A stretch of 64,000 bases of DNA from Candidatus Kuenenia stuttgartensis (GTDB lineage Bacteria; Planctomycetota; Planctomycetia; Isosphaerales; Isosphaeraceae), in NCBI GenBank assembly GCA_945865635.1, contig CAMBEP010000017.1, positions 21,727 to 85,726 of the forward strand, in the 5' to 3' direction. Under the pieces are notes generated by a model. The model was not told where the DNA came from, did no database searches, and saw only the letters and a list, made by a program, of their open reading frames with translations. How positions within the stretch are numbered: position 1 is the stretch's first letter; every line of letters starts with the position of its first letter. The position numbers were made by a program, and so were the translations under genes. This document shows, one piece after another, positions 9,041-19,059 of the stretch.

Positions 9041-10780
9041 TCATTCGGTTTCATCACCTTTTGGTGGCCAGATATCCGGCGCCATCCGCAACCATTCCGG
9101 ACGTTTTTCTGGTTCAAGGGCAAGCAACTCCCCCAAAGTTCGTCGAATTTCTGAAGGATCTGCCAAAAACTTGCTTTTCTTCGGTAAGTCCATCATATTA
9201 ACAGCATCATAAACTTTGGGGATTTCAGGGAGCTGGATTCTTCCTAAAGCTGCGGAAATATCTAGAAGGCCCCAGCCCTTGCCTTTGGCAACCTTTTCCG
9301 CATCCTGTAACCTTGCCAGGTGGCGGTATTGACGCTTCGCACGTTCATCCCAGATATAGTTGGCACGAAGCCGTTTCATTTCTGGTGTTGGTGCAATTCG
9401 CTGGTCAATTTCGAACGGAATCTGCCGAGGCGTCGCTTCCAGGAGTTGCCGGTCAACTTCTGCCTGGTTCAATGTCATCATCGTCAGAATTAGTGAAACC
9501 ACGAATAGGAAACCACCATGGGTAATCCAGATTTTACCGATTGTAGATCGCTCAAATCTTACTGTTCCTATCCCTACGGATGACTGAGCCCAGCCAGATA
9601 AAAATATTACCCAGCCGATTTGCGGGATGGAGTCATACCAATTTACCAATCCTTTGAGGTTGTCCCAAGAAAAATATCCACGAAATGACCATTCTACCCA
9701 GTATGCCGAAATGCAAAGTGCAGCACCAGTCCACTCGAGTGTTGTAATGGGTTTTTCATTTCGTACATGCCAAATAAACCATGATACTGCTAAAGCTAGT
9801 GTTAACAGGATGGCCTGAGTGTTGCTAGTACTGGTATGGATTCCAAGATTGCCAAGTACGAGGGTTTCGATGATGGAATGGCAGGTGTGTGAAATGCCTT
9901 GAATAATATCCAGGGCCTCTTTTGTGCTTCGGCCATGAAAAGAAATTGTAGGATCGATTTCATTGCCACTGATGGCTAAAGATGCGATGACTGCTATCAA
10001 GGTGGCAAGAAATGGAATGAGGGCTAATAATCGTTTTCTGCCAGATGTTACTGCCAGAATATAGATGGCTGTAATAGGGCCAGACGCATGGCCAATTGTC
10101 CAAAATCCTCCTGCAATCCAGCAGCAGATGATCACCGGTATCCAAAACCAGTTCCATTTACGTCTTAATGATTCTTGAGCAAATATGAGGGCGTTTAAAA
10201 CAAAAAGGCCTGCCCATAGTGTCTGGCCAGCGGAATACCACATGGTTGAAGTGCGCTGGATCGATGTAATTCCAACAAGTACCGATGCGCAATATCCAAT
10301 GGTCATGCTCTGTGATTCATGGGCTACAAAATGACCAACTTGAAGCATTACAAGAACCAATGCAAGGTAACTGACAAATTTCATCACATTTGGTAAATGG
10401 ATAAGGTCGCCCGCAAGTTGGGTGACACACCAGTTTAGAATTCGCCAAGACGGACAAATATGCGTGTTATGAGGTACCAGAAGGTTCTCTAAAGTACGAG
10501 GCCAAGTGCGGGATGATCCAATATAGGCAAAATCGTCGGAGTGTAGCCTGTAATTTAAATTTTGATGGACTATTGTAGAAACTCTTGCCTCGGGCAGCAC
10601 CCATGCAGGTAGTCTTGCTAACCCAAAAAGCCAGCAAGGCAGTACTAATATTAATGCCATAAACAAGATGTGCACGAATAATCCCTGCGGCTTGGATAAC
10701 CACGGTTTAACGCGAATCCAAATTCTCTGGCAATCACGATGTTTGACGAGCACTGGTGAGGTTTGGATTTCTGGTTTCAT
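9041..10780 (-). CDS. Polytopic membrane protein, possibly a GT-C-type glycosyltransferase
   Basis: A 579-residue inner-membrane protein with about ten or more hydrophobic segments (for example LFVHILFMALILVLPCWLFGL near the N terminus, then several between residues 130 and 450) and a soluble C-terminal region of about 130 charged residues. The first loop carries SDDFAYIGSSRTW. An acidic pair in the first extracytoplasmic loop is typical of GT-C glycosyltransferases that use lipid-linked sugars, but I cannot identify the family further. Its ATG overlaps the stop of the upstream sulfatase gene (ATGA, 10777-10780), so the two are translationally coupled. A functional link between a glycan-building or flipping protein and a sulfatase would make sense but is not shown. 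Confidence 0.6.
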   Translation of the reverse strand: MKPEIQTSPVLVKHRDCQRIWIRVKPWLSKPQGLFVHILFMALILVLPCWLFGLARLPAWVLPEARVSTIVHQNLNYRLHSDDFAYIGSSRTWPRTLENLLVPHNTHICPSWRILNWCVTQLAGDLIHLPNVMKFVSYLALVLVMLQVGHFVAHESQSMTIGYCASVLVGITSIQRTSTMWYSAGQTLWAGLFVLNALIFAQESLRRKWNWFWIPVIICCWIAGGFWTIGHASGPITAIYILAVTSGRKRLLALIPFLATLIAVIASLAISGNEIDPTISFHGRSTKEALDIIQGISHTCHSIIETLVLGNLGIHTSTSNTQAILLTLALAVSWFIWHVRNEKPITTLEWTGAALCISAYWVEWSFRGYFSWDNLKGLVNWYDSIPQIGWVIFLSGWAQSSVGIGTVRFERSTIGKIWITHGGFLFVVSLILTMMTLNQAEVDRQLLEATPRQIPFEIDQRIAPTPEMKRLRANYIWDERAKRQYRHLARLQDAEKVAKGKGWGLLDISAALGRIQLPEIPKVYDAVNMMDLPKKSKFLADPSEIRRTLGELLALEPEKRPEWLRMAPDIWPPKGDETE

Positions 10781-12327
10781 TTTTGAGTTGCTGATTTGTA
10801 TTCTGGGCGACTATGGTCTGATTCGCGAATTCCTAAAAGTCGAGACTTCATTTCCGCGACCTTTTCAGGATAGAACTTGGCCAGGTTCTTGGTCTCGCCC
10901 GGATCTTTCGAAAGGTCATAAAGCTGATCGTCATTAGAATTGCCAAGCTCAGTGCCGGTTGCTGGATTAAATGGCCTGCCTTTACTGGCTGGAATGAATT
11001 TGAAATGCCCTACCCGAAGCGATCTAAGTGACGCATCTTCAACAAGATGGTCTCGGCCATGCTGGGATCGGCCCAGAAGTGCATCCAGTACATCAAAACT
11101 GTCAGGTCCAATATTCTCTTCGAGTTTCTGCCCCGTCAGACGTGCAAAAGTTGCAGGAAAATCAATTTGGCAAATCAATGCTTCAGATGTTGTTCCAGGT
11201 TTGATTCTGGCAGGCCAGCGCACAAGCAGGGGAACCCTTGTGCCACCTTCGAAATTGCTGTACTTGCCGCCCCTGAATGGGCCAGCAGGTCGGTGCGAAC
11301 CGATTTTGGCCACAGCATCGTCCTGGTAGCCATCGTCAACGACAGGCCCATTATCGCTTGAGAATATGACCATGCTCTGATCTGTCAAGTTTAATTGGTC
11401 GAGTTGATCGAGAATCTGGCCAACACACCAGTCAAGTTGAACAATGGCATCGCCACGCGGGCCCATTTCTGTTTTCCCAGAAAATCGAGGATGTGACACC
11501 CTTGGAACATGAATATCGTGGCTGGAAAAATACAGGAAAAACTGTCTTTTCTGATTCTTTTCAATAAAGCTTTTGGCTTTGGCTGTAATGACATCAGCCA
11601 TCGATTCATCGTCCCAGAGAGCAGATTTCCCGCCACTCATATAACCAATCCGACTGATTCCATTCACAATACTCATGTCATGGCCATGACTCGGCTTGGT
11701 ACGGAAGAGTAAGTCAGGCCTCGATTTACCGGTTGGACTGTTGTCCAATGGCTTGTCAAAACTGACTTTGATTGGGTCGTTCTGATCAAGGCCAGCCACT
11801 TTCTCATTTTCTATATAAACGCATGGAACCCGGTCGCCTGTGGCAGGAATCACGAAATGTTCGTCAAATCCCAAATCTTTTGGACCAGGTTTGATAGGGC
11901 CATTCCAGCTCATTCCTGGTCTGCCAAGGCCTAAATGCCATTTGCCAACATAACCGGTTCTATAATCTGATTTTTGAAGGATTGACGCTAGAGTCGTTCG
12001 ACCCGGTTCAATAATCATGGATGCATCACCAGTGGCCACGCCCGTACCTTTGCGTCTCCAGGCGTATTCGCCTGTAAGTAATGCATATCGTGAAGGTGTA
12101 CAGGTGGCCGATGCGGAATGTCCGTCTGTATGGCGGAGCCCTTCCTTGGCGAGTCGGTCGAGGTTAGGCGTGCTCACAGATTTTGCACCATAACAGGTCA
12201 GGTCGCCGTAACCGATGTCGTCCGCATAGATGAATATGATATTGGGCGAATCAGCCAAAAGATCTGTAAATGGAGAGGCAATAGTGAAGAGGGCTATTGC
12301 AATCACCAGGAAAGGATTTTGCTTCAT
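10777..12327 (-). CDS. Secreted sulfatase (arylsulfatase A-like, Cys-type)
   Basis: A 516-residue exported sulfatase. I take the ATG at 12327, which has AGGCAG upstream and gives a good signal peptide (MKQNPFLVIAIALFTIASPF); an earlier in-frame start at 12354 is possible. The metal site begins with IIFIYADDIGYGD (Asp36, Asp37). The formylglycine motif is C-T-P-S-R with Cys76, followed by LLTGEYAWR. Further on are FLYFSSHDIHVP and IFSSDNGP, the usual sulfatase blocks. It should remove sulfate from a sulfated polysaccharide or glycolipid after the cysteine is converted to formylglycine. No sulfatase-modifying enzyme gene is visible in the window. It is coupled to the membrane protein gene downstream by an ATGA overlap. 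Confidence 0.92.
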   Translation of the reverse strand: MKQNPFLVIAIALFTIASPFTDLLADSPNIIFIYADDIGYGDLTCYGAKSVSTPNLDRLAKEGLRHTDGHSASATCTPSRYALLTGEYAWRRKGTGVATGDASMIIEPGRTTLASILQKSDYRTGYVGKWHLGLGRPGMSWNGPIKPGPKDLGFDEHFVIPATGDRVPCVYIENEKVAGLDQNDPIKVSFDKPLDNSPTGKSRPDLLFRTKPSHGHDMSIVNGISRIGYMSGGKSALWDDESMADVITAKAKSFIEKNQKRQFFLYFSSHDIHVPRVSHPRFSGKTEMGPRGDAIVQLDWCVGQILDQLDQLNLTDQSMVIFSSDNGPVVDDGYQDDAVAKIGSHRPAGPFRGGKYSNFEGGTRVPLLVRWPARIKPGTTSEALICQIDFPATFARLTGQKLEENIGPDSFDVLDALLGRSQHGRDHLVEDASLRSLRVGHFKFIPASKGRPFNPATGTELGNSNDDQLYDLSKDPGETKNLAKFYPEKVAEMKSRLLGIRESDHSRPEYKSATQK

Positions 12328-12372
12328 GACAATCTGCCTTTGAATTTGAGTCAATTATTCGAGTCCTCTGAT

Positions 12373-13467
12373 TTAGATGCGGCCAGCAAATTCGCCTTCA
12401 GGTTTTCCAGGCCAGTACACTTCTGTCGGTGCAATTCCGTCGACCCTATTGCGGAGAGTCAGATAAATTGCGGCTGGAAATACGAATGCAAAACCGATTG
12501 GCCAACTGGCCGCCAGATGCGTTATGATTGAAATCCAAGTCGAAAACGCATTTGAAGAAATCTCGGGCATTGTCCATGGTGCAGGCAGTTTTGAAAACCA
12601 TTTGAATTCAAAAGGTCTAGCCGTCAATCGGGAATCATGAAAGCTGGAAGATAGAATGCAAATCAATGCCCAGCTCACTGCCTGGATTGAAGCATAACCA
12701 ATCGCCTGCATCAGGATACCCACTTTTAAAGTGAGTGCCCAACTCACAGGAGCTTGAAACAAGTAGCATTGTGAACGGCTCAGCGCGTCGAACATGTCGT
12801 CGCCTTCTGTCACAGCAGCTCCCATGATCATTGGCCATCCGAAAATGCAACTTAAAAGTGTCATCAATAATGTCACTGCAGGGATCAATGACAGAGGCAG
12901 CATGATCCAAGCTGCAATTGGGCCTACATATGGTATTTTTGTAACCAAACCCATCAGCAGGACAATGGTTGACATGATGATGATCAGGCAGATCGGCATG
13001 CAGATGGCGCCTAAAATTGTAATTCGTTGTTGAACGACATAACGAATTGAAGATCGGACCCCAGGAATTGGAACGTCTGCAATTCGTGTGACGGCAATCC
13101 GACAAATCGCAGATCCTATCAAGCCCCAGATGGATAATGTCACAATAATTCCAAGTATTGCCAGCAAGATATCGTGAAAATCGTGGGCTTCGGTCAAATT
13201 TAAAAACGGTGCTGCCAGCCCAAGCGGCCCTACCCAGGCTTTGTCGACAAATTCGTGAAGGCTGGAAGGTAGCATGGCAATAAGTTCTGATGACCACCTT
13301 TGAGCGACCGCATGGCGATTTAGCCCGATCAAGGCTGTTGCAAAATTGTCGGCTATAAGACCTATGGCCAGAAGAATCCAGACCCTTGCTAACAAGGTGG
13401 CCCGAATGGCACTTGTAGTAAGTGCGATTGCCAGTATCATGATGGATCGTTCGGATTTAAGTTTCAT
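12373..13467 (-). CDS. Polytopic inner-membrane protein of unknown function
   Basis: I do not recognise this 364-residue protein. It has about six to eight hydrophobic segments, including ATLLARVWILLAIGLIAD near the start, ILLAILGIIVTLSIWGLIG, and a long hydrophobic stretch GAICMPICLIIIMSTIVLL. The last segment is followed by AIYLTLRNRVDG and a short soluble tail with Trp-Pro-Gly. A central cytoplasmic stretch (AAVTEGDDMFDALSRSQCYLF) looks conserved, since it resembles membrane proteins in which an acidic turn is followed by an amphipathic helix. No transport or enzyme motif is seen. It lies 45 bases upstream of the sulfatase and in the same direction, so it may share that transcript. Confidence 0.6.
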   Translation of the reverse strand: MKLKSERSIMILAIALTTSAIRATLLARVWILLAIGLIADNFATALIGLNRHAVAQRWSSELIAMLPSSLHEFVDKAWVGPLGLAAPFLNLTEAHDFHDILLAILGIIVTLSIWGLIGSAICRIAVTRIADVPIPGVRSSIRYVVQQRITILGAICMPICLIIIMSTIVLLMGLVTKIPYVGPIAAWIMLPLSLIPAVTLLMTLLSCIFGWPMIMGAAVTEGDDMFDALSRSQCYLFQAPVSWALTLKVGILMQAIGYASIQAVSWALICILSSSFHDSRLTARPFEFKWFSKLPAPWTMPEISSNAFSTWISIITHLAASWPIGFAFVFPAAIYLTLRNRVDGIAPTEVYWPGKPEGEFAGRI

Positions 13468-13530
13468 TTTTCTTGAATCTTCTGAGTTCTGGTCATGATA
13501 AGGTTCATTTAGGAATTGTCGTGTCTGAAT

Positions 13531-14541
13531 TCAATGTACATAGCATTCAAGAAGTTGTAATGTCCGATTTCCCAAAGGTTTCACATCAACCTGGCCCGCA
13601 GCGGCCGGCAAGAGCAGAGTGCAGCCAGTGGCGGCTTCAACCAATGAGCCATTCTGGTTGGAAACCATGGCCTTGCCGTCTGTTATGATTAAAATGGTGA
13701 ATCGGGATTGATCCGCAAATCCAAGCTTCGATTGCGCATTCAAATGCCATTTGCCGATCTCAAAAAACGGGCATTGTATGAGTTTTTCGTGCCTGTTCAG
13801 AATTGAATCGGAAGTAATCCACTGGGGAATCGCAGGCTCTACTGGCCCTCGATCAAAGTCAGTGGCTTCTAGAGCTTCGGTTAAATGAAGCTGGCGAGGT
13901 TTACCATCTGTGCCAATCCGGCCCCAGTCATCAACCCGAAAGGTAGCGTCCGACATTTGCTGAATCTCTGCAAGCACGATACCAGCTCCGATGGCATGGA
14001 CAGTTCCTGCAGGAATCATGATGCAGTCGCCTGGTTTTGGTTCGAAGCTGTGGACCAGTTCTGATACGCAATTGGCTTGAAGTGCATTCTGGAACGATTG
14101 GCGATTCACACCGGTTTTGAGGCCTGCATAGATCCGGCTGCCGGGCTCTGTGTGAAGCACAATCCAAGCTTCATTCTTACCATTGTCGTTAACAAGCTTT
14201 TGTGCCAAAGCATCGTCAGGATGAACCTGAATCGAGAGAACTTGATGGGCATCGAGAAATTTGATCAAAAGCGGAAACTGGTGGAATCGATCTGATAAGG
14301 CTATTCCCAGAAGCTCTTTGGGATACCTTGTGACAAGCTCGTGGATAGTACAGCCAGCCTGTTGGGCGGGATGTATGACCACAGACTGGCCGTTGGCATG
14401 GTCGGCAATTTCCCAACTCTCGGCATAATTGTTGTCTGGGCCAATTTGCTTTCCGAGAAGCGAGCCGAGTCGCCGGCCTCCCCAAAGAATCTGCTTCAAA
14501 ATCGGATCGAAAATTATTGGAGAATCAAGCAGATTTTTCAT
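13531..14541 (-). CDS. manA: Mannose-6-phosphate isomerase, class I
   Basis: A 336-residue cupin-fold enzyme that interconverts mannose 6-phosphate and fructose 6-phosphate in the cytoplasm with one zinc ion. Seen: the N-terminal ILWGGRRLGSLLGK and YAESWEIADHANGQSVV blocks, LSIQVHPDDALA (zinc-binding Gln/His of the class), KNEAWIVL with the zinc Glu, and IMIPAGTVHAIGAG with the last zinc His. The length fits the short Bacillus-type class I enzymes rather than the 390-residue E. coli type. It supplies mannose for glycans or GDP-mannose. It is divergent from the DUF1549 gene across 305 bases and lies upstream of an unrelated membrane protein gene. Confidence 0.92.
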   Translation of the reverse strand: MKNLLDSPIIFDPILKQILWGGRRLGSLLGKQIGPDNNYAESWEIADHANGQSVVIHPAQQAGCTIHELVTRYPKELLGIALSDRFHQFPLLIKFLDAHQVLSIQVHPDDALAQKLVNDNGKNEAWIVLHTEPGSRIYAGLKTGVNRQSFQNALQANCVSELVHSFEPKPGDCIMIPAGTVHAIGAGIVLAEIQQMSDATFRVDDWGRIGTDGKPRQLHLTEALEATDFDRGPVEPAIPQWITSDSILNRHEKLIQCPFFEIGKWHLNAQSKLGFADQSRFTILIITDGKAMVSNQNGSLVEAATGCTLLLPAAAGQVDVKPLGNRTLQLLECYVH

Positions 14542-14647
14542 GGAGAGTTTTGTGGATGGAGATCCGAATGATTCAAGACCAGATTGTTCAGAGATATCCT
14601 AACAGGACGGATCGCCAGACGCCAGAACTTAAATCCCAATGGACATG

Positions 14648-14676
14648 TTGACGTAGTCTTGCGGATCGTGAATAAT
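14648..14676 (+). promoter_or_regulatory. Sigma70-like promoter for the DUF1549-DUF1501 operon
   Basis: TTGACG at 14648-14653 and AATAAT at 14671-14676 are separated by exactly 17 bases, matching the housekeeping consensus at 5/6 in both boxes. Transcription would start near 14683, leaving a leader of about 165 bases before the gene at 14847. The rest of the 14542-14846 gap between manA and that gene holds no ORF or clear hairpin that I can see. Confidence 0.5.
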
Positions 14677-14846
14677 CCTTGTGTCCTCTGACCAAGAATC
14701 GTAGTTTGAGATCCAGACCTAACAACTTAGGTTGTCGTCGATACCCTCCGATAGATCAAGGTCCTGACCAAGCCAGATTCGATCGTGAAATCCTGAAACA
14801 CTCTTCTAAATGATCGTCCGGTATATCACTGAAGGAGATTGCTCGC

Positions 14847-17417
14847 ATGTCTTGTTTCATGAAACTAGGAGTTCGATCATGGCTTTTGTGTACCCTTTTT
14901 ATACTTAACTTTCAGAAATGGAACGATTTAAAGGCTCAGGCCGTTCGACAGCAAGTCATTGTCGAAATATTTGAAGGCTTGCCTGCAAAGTGGGATGAGA
15001 CCACTCCCAAGCGAGCGGCCGACGATTCCTGGAAAACTTCGGTGTTGGGTTTTGCGAAGATCCCTGCCAAATACAATTCCAGGGGAGCGGCTATCGATCG
15101 AGTGGCGCCATTCCTGATGCTATCGAAGTTTGAAAGTTTTTATCCTGAAGGAGATTACAATTTTATTCTCAGGAGTCGTATAAAGTCAATCCTGCGGATC
15201 GATGGCAAAATAATAACTAGTACCAATTCGATTACGAGTAATGCAGCAGGTCATGAAGAAATCCCACCACTGGTGGTTCCAGCGGATCGGCGATGGAAGG
15301 CTCTGGAAACAAATTCACAGGAACGGGTGATTGGCTGGAAGAGTGATGGCAAGCCTCATCAATTTGAATTGACAACAGTGATGGCTGACAAAGGGACTCG
15401 CCCTGAGACCGGTGAATTGGCCGTCTATCTTGTTCCTAAATCTCCAAGACATGTCCTGCCAGAAATTGTTGGCCCGGAGAATTCGCCCAAGGTTTTCATG
15501 ACCGATGTCTCATGGAATCAGTTCCGATTTGAGCAGTTGGATTTGATTTCAGCACTTAACTCTGGAAAACGTCGAAGCGCCTATATTTCGGAAGATTCTT
15601 ACTGGGAAAAGCGTCATGCCCTGGCGCGAAAAATGGCAGGCGAAAACCTTAAAGATTTAAGCGAGTTCTCATCGTCAAGGCTTGATCGAATGCTCCAGGA
15701 GAGCGATCCTAGCCGTCGGCCTGCATCTCTTGCCGACGATGCAAGCTTTATGAGGCGAGTTTATCTGGATGTGGTCGGTCAGGTTCCTTCCCCTGAAGAG
15801 CAACTGGTCTTCTTAAACGAAGCTGACCCGAATCGACGTCGGGTATTGATTGACAGGCTGCTTGACGACCCGCGACGTGCCGACGCCTGGATGGGTTACT
15901 GGCAGGATCTGCTGGCAGAAAACCCCGGAATTTTAAAGCCGACCCTGAATAATACAGGTCCTTTTCGATACTTTTTAAGAGACGCCTTGGGTGATAACTT
16001 GGCCATGGATCGCTTGGTGACCCAACTGGTTCAGATGGAGGGCACTGTTTTGGGTGGGGCGGCCGCAGGATTCTCCATGGCCAGCCAAAACGACTCTCCC
16101 ATGGCTGCCAAGGCCCATATTTTGGCGAAGGCGTTTTTGGCTAGTGAGCTGAAATGTGCACGATGTCATGATGCCCCGAAGCATCCCTATGATCAGTCGG
16201 ACTTGTTCGAACTGGCGGCCATGCTTGCTGGCAAAGAGGTTTCTGTGCCCAAGTCAAGTTCTGTCGTTGTCGCTCCAGGCGCTCGTGTGCCGGCCATTTC
16301 GATCAGTCTGGAGCCTGGCGATAAAATTCAGCCTCGTTGGAGTCTTTCCGAAATCAGCTCAGCCGATCAGCCAGCCAATGTGCTGCCAGCCAACCCCACC
16401 ACGCGCGACCGACTGGCAGCCCTTTTGACTTGGGCTGGGAACCAACGGTTCGCCAAAGTTATCGTCAATCGAGTTTGGGCTCTGCGCACTGGCCGCCCCT
16501 TTGTTGAGCCCATTGACGACTGGGATTTGAAGACTCAGACCAGATTTCCTGAAGTTATGGAGGCGCTCGCAACAGATTTCATGCGAAATGGTTATGACTT
16601 GAAGCGTCTGGACCGGCTGATTCTCAATAGTCATTATTATCAGTCCAAAGTGGTGCCCGACGATTCATCGGACTCGTTGATTGGCCCTGCCCGTCGTCGT
16701 CTCTCTGCGGAGCAGTTGGTAGACAGTCTCTTTGCGATCGCTGGAAAGACATTTGACTGTGAGGAGTTGTGTCTCGACCCGGAAGGGCGCAGACCAGCCT
16801 CCGAATTCATTAGTCTTGGACATCCTCGACATGCCTGGGAGATGACTTCGGCATCAAACGAACGCGATCGCCCTGCATTAGGTCTGCCTGCCGCAACACA
16901 AATCACAGACTTGATGCAAGCCTTTGGCTGGCGATCCAGCCGCCAGGATCCTTTGACAATGCGTGAAGTATTTGTCACACCATTGCAGCCGGGGATTTTG
17001 GCAACAGGTTTGGTTCATACAAGAATTGCCAGATTGTCTGACGACAGCAAATGGACACAAATCGCGATCGAGGCGGAGACGATTCCAGAACTCGCAGACC
17101 AAACGGTGCGTCGAATTCTGAGTCGGCCTGCTTCCGCCGCTGACCTGTCCGATGCCAAAGAGTTGTTTCAAGAGAATTTTGAGAATCGACATGTGCCCAA
17201 TGCCAAACGAATTGACAAAACACCACGCAGCCACAGACCAAGAGTAAGCTGGTCAAACCACTTGAAGCCTCTGGCGACTGAGATCCAGATTGCTGAGGAA
17301 GCTGAGGTTCGGGCCGGCGATCCACCGACAGCGCGTCTGACTTCCGCATTTCGCGAGGCCTACGAAGATTGGGTCTGGGCTTTGATCAATAGCCCCGACT
17401 TCCTCTTTATCCCCTAA
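14847..17417 (+). CDS. DUF1549/DUF1553 domain secreted protein with a CxxCH motif
   Basis: An 856-residue exported protein. The ATG at 14847 follows a strong GAAGGAG site (14831) and gives a signal-like N terminus (RSWLLCTLFILNF); a second ATG at 14859 is possible. After about 300 residues of beta-rich sequence comes DUF1549 (ADDASFMRRVYLDVVGQVPS), including a CxxCH in KCARCHDAPKHPYDQ with Cys437, which may bind heme c. DUF1553 follows (FAKVIVNRVWALRTGRPFVEPIDDW, LNSHYYQSK, the RRRLSAEQLVDSLFAIAG block and a final ALINSPDFLFI). These families are planctomycete hallmarks and almost always precede a DUF1501 gene, as here (23-base gap, GAGG site). Their biochemical role is not established. Confidence 0.92.
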   Translation: MSCFMKLGVRSWLLCTLFILNFQKWNDLKAQAVRQQVIVEIFEGLPAKWDETTPKRAADDSWKTSVLGFAKIPAKYNSRGAAIDRVAPFLMLSKFESFYPEGDYNFILRSRIKSILRIDGKIITSTNSITSNAAGHEEIPPLVVPADRRWKALETNSQERVIGWKSDGKPHQFELTTVMADKGTRPETGELAVYLVPKSPRHVLPEIVGPENSPKVFMTDVSWNQFRFEQLDLISALNSGKRRSAYISEDSYWEKRHALARKMAGENLKDLSEFSSSRLDRMLQESDPSRRPASLADDASFMRRVYLDVVGQVPSPEEQLVFLNEADPNRRRVLIDRLLDDPRRADAWMGYWQDLLAENPGILKPTLNNTGPFRYFLRDALGDNLAMDRLVTQLVQMEGTVLGGAAAGFSMASQNDSPMAAKAHILAKAFLASELKCARCHDAPKHPYDQSDLFELAAMLAGKEVSVPKSSSVVVAPGARVPAISISLEPGDKIQPRWSLSEISSADQPANVLPANPTTRDRLAALLTWAGNQRFAKVIVNRVWALRTGRPFVEPIDDWDLKTQTRFPEVMEALATDFMRNGYDLKRLDRLILNSHYYQSKVVPDDSSDSLIGPARRRLSAEQLVDSLFAIAGKTFDCEELCLDPEGRRPASEFISLGHPRHAWEMTSASNERDRPALGLPAATQITDLMQAFGWRSSRQDPLTMREVFVTPLQPGILATGLVHTRIARLSDDSKWTQIAIEAETIPELADQTVRRILSRPASAADLSDAKELFQENFENRHVPNAKRIDKTPRSHRPRVSWSNHLKPLATEIQIAEEAEVRAGDPPTARLTSAFREAYEDWVWALINSPDFLFIP

Positions 17418-17440
17418 TGCTTTAGAGGAAATTCAAAGCC

Positions 17441-18739
17441 ATGAGTGATTTTCTGAACGAAAACCAGTTTCACCGCCGTCGACTCTTCAAAGCCGGTCTG
17501 GCAGGTGCATTGTCTACGGTCGCCGCGGGGGCAGGGCCCCAGAATGGATTAATCTACGGTAAAGCCAAGTCATGTATATTTTTATGGCTTGGTGGCGGCG
17601 CTGCCCAGATTGATACATTTGACCCAAAGCGACAGGGCGATTTGAAGAAAAAACCAGGTTCAGCCTATCGATCCATACAGACGTCAATTCCTGGAGTTGA
17701 GCTATGTGAATATCTGCCCAGAACAGCACGACTTCTGGAACGATGTGTGTTGATCCGGACACTGAACCATCGTGTGATTGACGAACACGGGATTGCGACA
17801 AACATTGTTCATACGGGCCGACCAACAAGCGAAACGGTGGTTTATCCATCCATCGGCTCGACGGTGGCCAATCAGCTTGGCGCCGGGTCTGACAATGTTC
17901 CAGCTTATGTCTTGATAGGCTACCCGAACATCAGTCGTGGTCCTGGGTTTCTGGGCTCAAAAGCAGGCTATGTTTACTTGACTGACACCAAAGCAGGTCC
18001 CGCCGGCCTGAGTGCTCCAAGTGATTTGAATTCTGATCGCAAGATTCGTCGGGATATGTTGTTAAATCGAATGCAGACAGTAGGCTTGTCAGGTAGCAAG
18101 GGGGAAACGGCATTGTCCGATTACGTCACGGCGGCTCGTGAATCTCAAAGGTTGGCAGGTAAAGAGTTTGGCAGGATTTTTCATCTGGACACAGAGACCA
18201 GTACGTTAAGAGCCTCCTATGGCGGTGAATTTGGTCAGCGGTGTTTACTGGCTCGTAGGCTCGTCGAATCAGGTGTGAGGTTTGTGGAAGTCTCTCACAA
18301 CCTGAACTTCATAAATGGGACTGGCTGGGACACTCATAATGAGGGGCAGCTCAGGCAGCATATCTTGATCCAGGAAATGGATAATGCGATTGCCGGCTTG
18401 ATTGAGGATCTGGAGCGACGTGGCCAGCTTGATAGCACATTGATTGCGCTGGGAACCGAATTTGGTCGACCTGCCGAATTCGATTCTGGTGGTGGTCGAG
18501 GGCATCAATCTGCAGCGTTTAGTGTCATCATGGCAGGTGGTGGCCTGAAAACAGGGCAAGTGGTTGGCACAACAGACGAACTTTCCAAGAAAATTGTTGA
18601 TGAGCCCGTCAGTGTTCCTGATTACCATGCCACAATTCTGGCAGCGATGGGGATTTCGAGCAAGCTTGAATTAAGAGCCGGCGATCGTCCTGTGCCAATC
18701 ACAGACGGTGGAGCTCCGATTCGAAAACTTTTCACCTAA
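17441..18739 (+). CDS. DUF1501 family protein with Tat-type signal
   Basis: A 432-residue protein. The N terminus carries a twin-arginine stretch (HRRRLFKAGLAGALSTVAAGAG) typical of folded proteins exported by Tat. The body has KSCIFLWLGGGAAQIDTFDPK, RCVLIRTLNH, an EHGIATNIVHTGRPT block, CLLARRLVESGVRFVEVS, GWDTHNEG, ALGTEFGRPAEF and VSVPDYHATILAAMG, the standard DUF1501 order on a sulfatase-like fold. Asp and His in these blocks would bind metal in sulfatases, but the activity of DUF1501 proteins is unknown. It is the second gene of the DUF1549-DUF1501 operon. It shares most blocks with the truncated gene at the left edge of the window. Confidence 0.93.
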   Translation: MSDFLNENQFHRRRLFKAGLAGALSTVAAGAGPQNGLIYGKAKSCIFLWLGGGAAQIDTFDPKRQGDLKKKPGSAYRSIQTSIPGVELCEYLPRTARLLERCVLIRTLNHRVIDEHGIATNIVHTGRPTSETVVYPSIGSTVANQLGAGSDNVPAYVLIGYPNISRGPGFLGSKAGYVYLTDTKAGPAGLSAPSDLNSDRKIRRDMLLNRMQTVGLSGSKGETALSDYVTAARESQRLAGKEFGRIFHLDTETSTLRASYGGEFGQRCLLARRLVESGVRFVEVSHNLNFINGTGWDTHNEGQLRQHILIQEMDNAIAGLIEDLERRGQLDSTLIALGTEFGRPAEFDSGGGRGHQSAAFSVIMAGGGLKTGQVVGTTDELSKKIVDEPVSVPDYHATILAAMGISSKLELRAGDRPVPITDGGAPIRKLFT

Positions 18740-18864
18740 ACCATGAATGATCAAATGGTTCAAGGCCTTAATCTGAATGTTCATGAATGGCCCTGATCAA
18801 AGACTGTCAACGAAATGCTTGATGGACACCCTCTTAGAAGCGTGCATAACGGATCTCTCCATGC

Positions 18865-18894
18865 TTGACCGACTCACTCTAGAAAGACTATGAT
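18865..18894 (+). promoter_or_regulatory. Sigma70-like promoter for the DUF1573 gene
   Basis: TTGACC at 18865-18870 and TATGAT at 18889-18894 with an 18-base spacer. A start near 18901 would give a leader of about 160 bases. The 18740-19059 gap otherwise shows no gene and no convincing terminator. Confidence 0.45.
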
Positions 18895-19059
18895 AAGGTT
18901 ATGGGAATCAGGGATATTCAGGCCATATCGGCTTGAGATTATTCCGCACTTCCTTCCCCTATATTGGTCATCAAGATATCTGTTGGATATCAGGAAATAG
19001 TCGGGCATGTTCTCATTCTGAGAGTGCTCCTGATTAATCTGAAACAAGGATTTATACCC

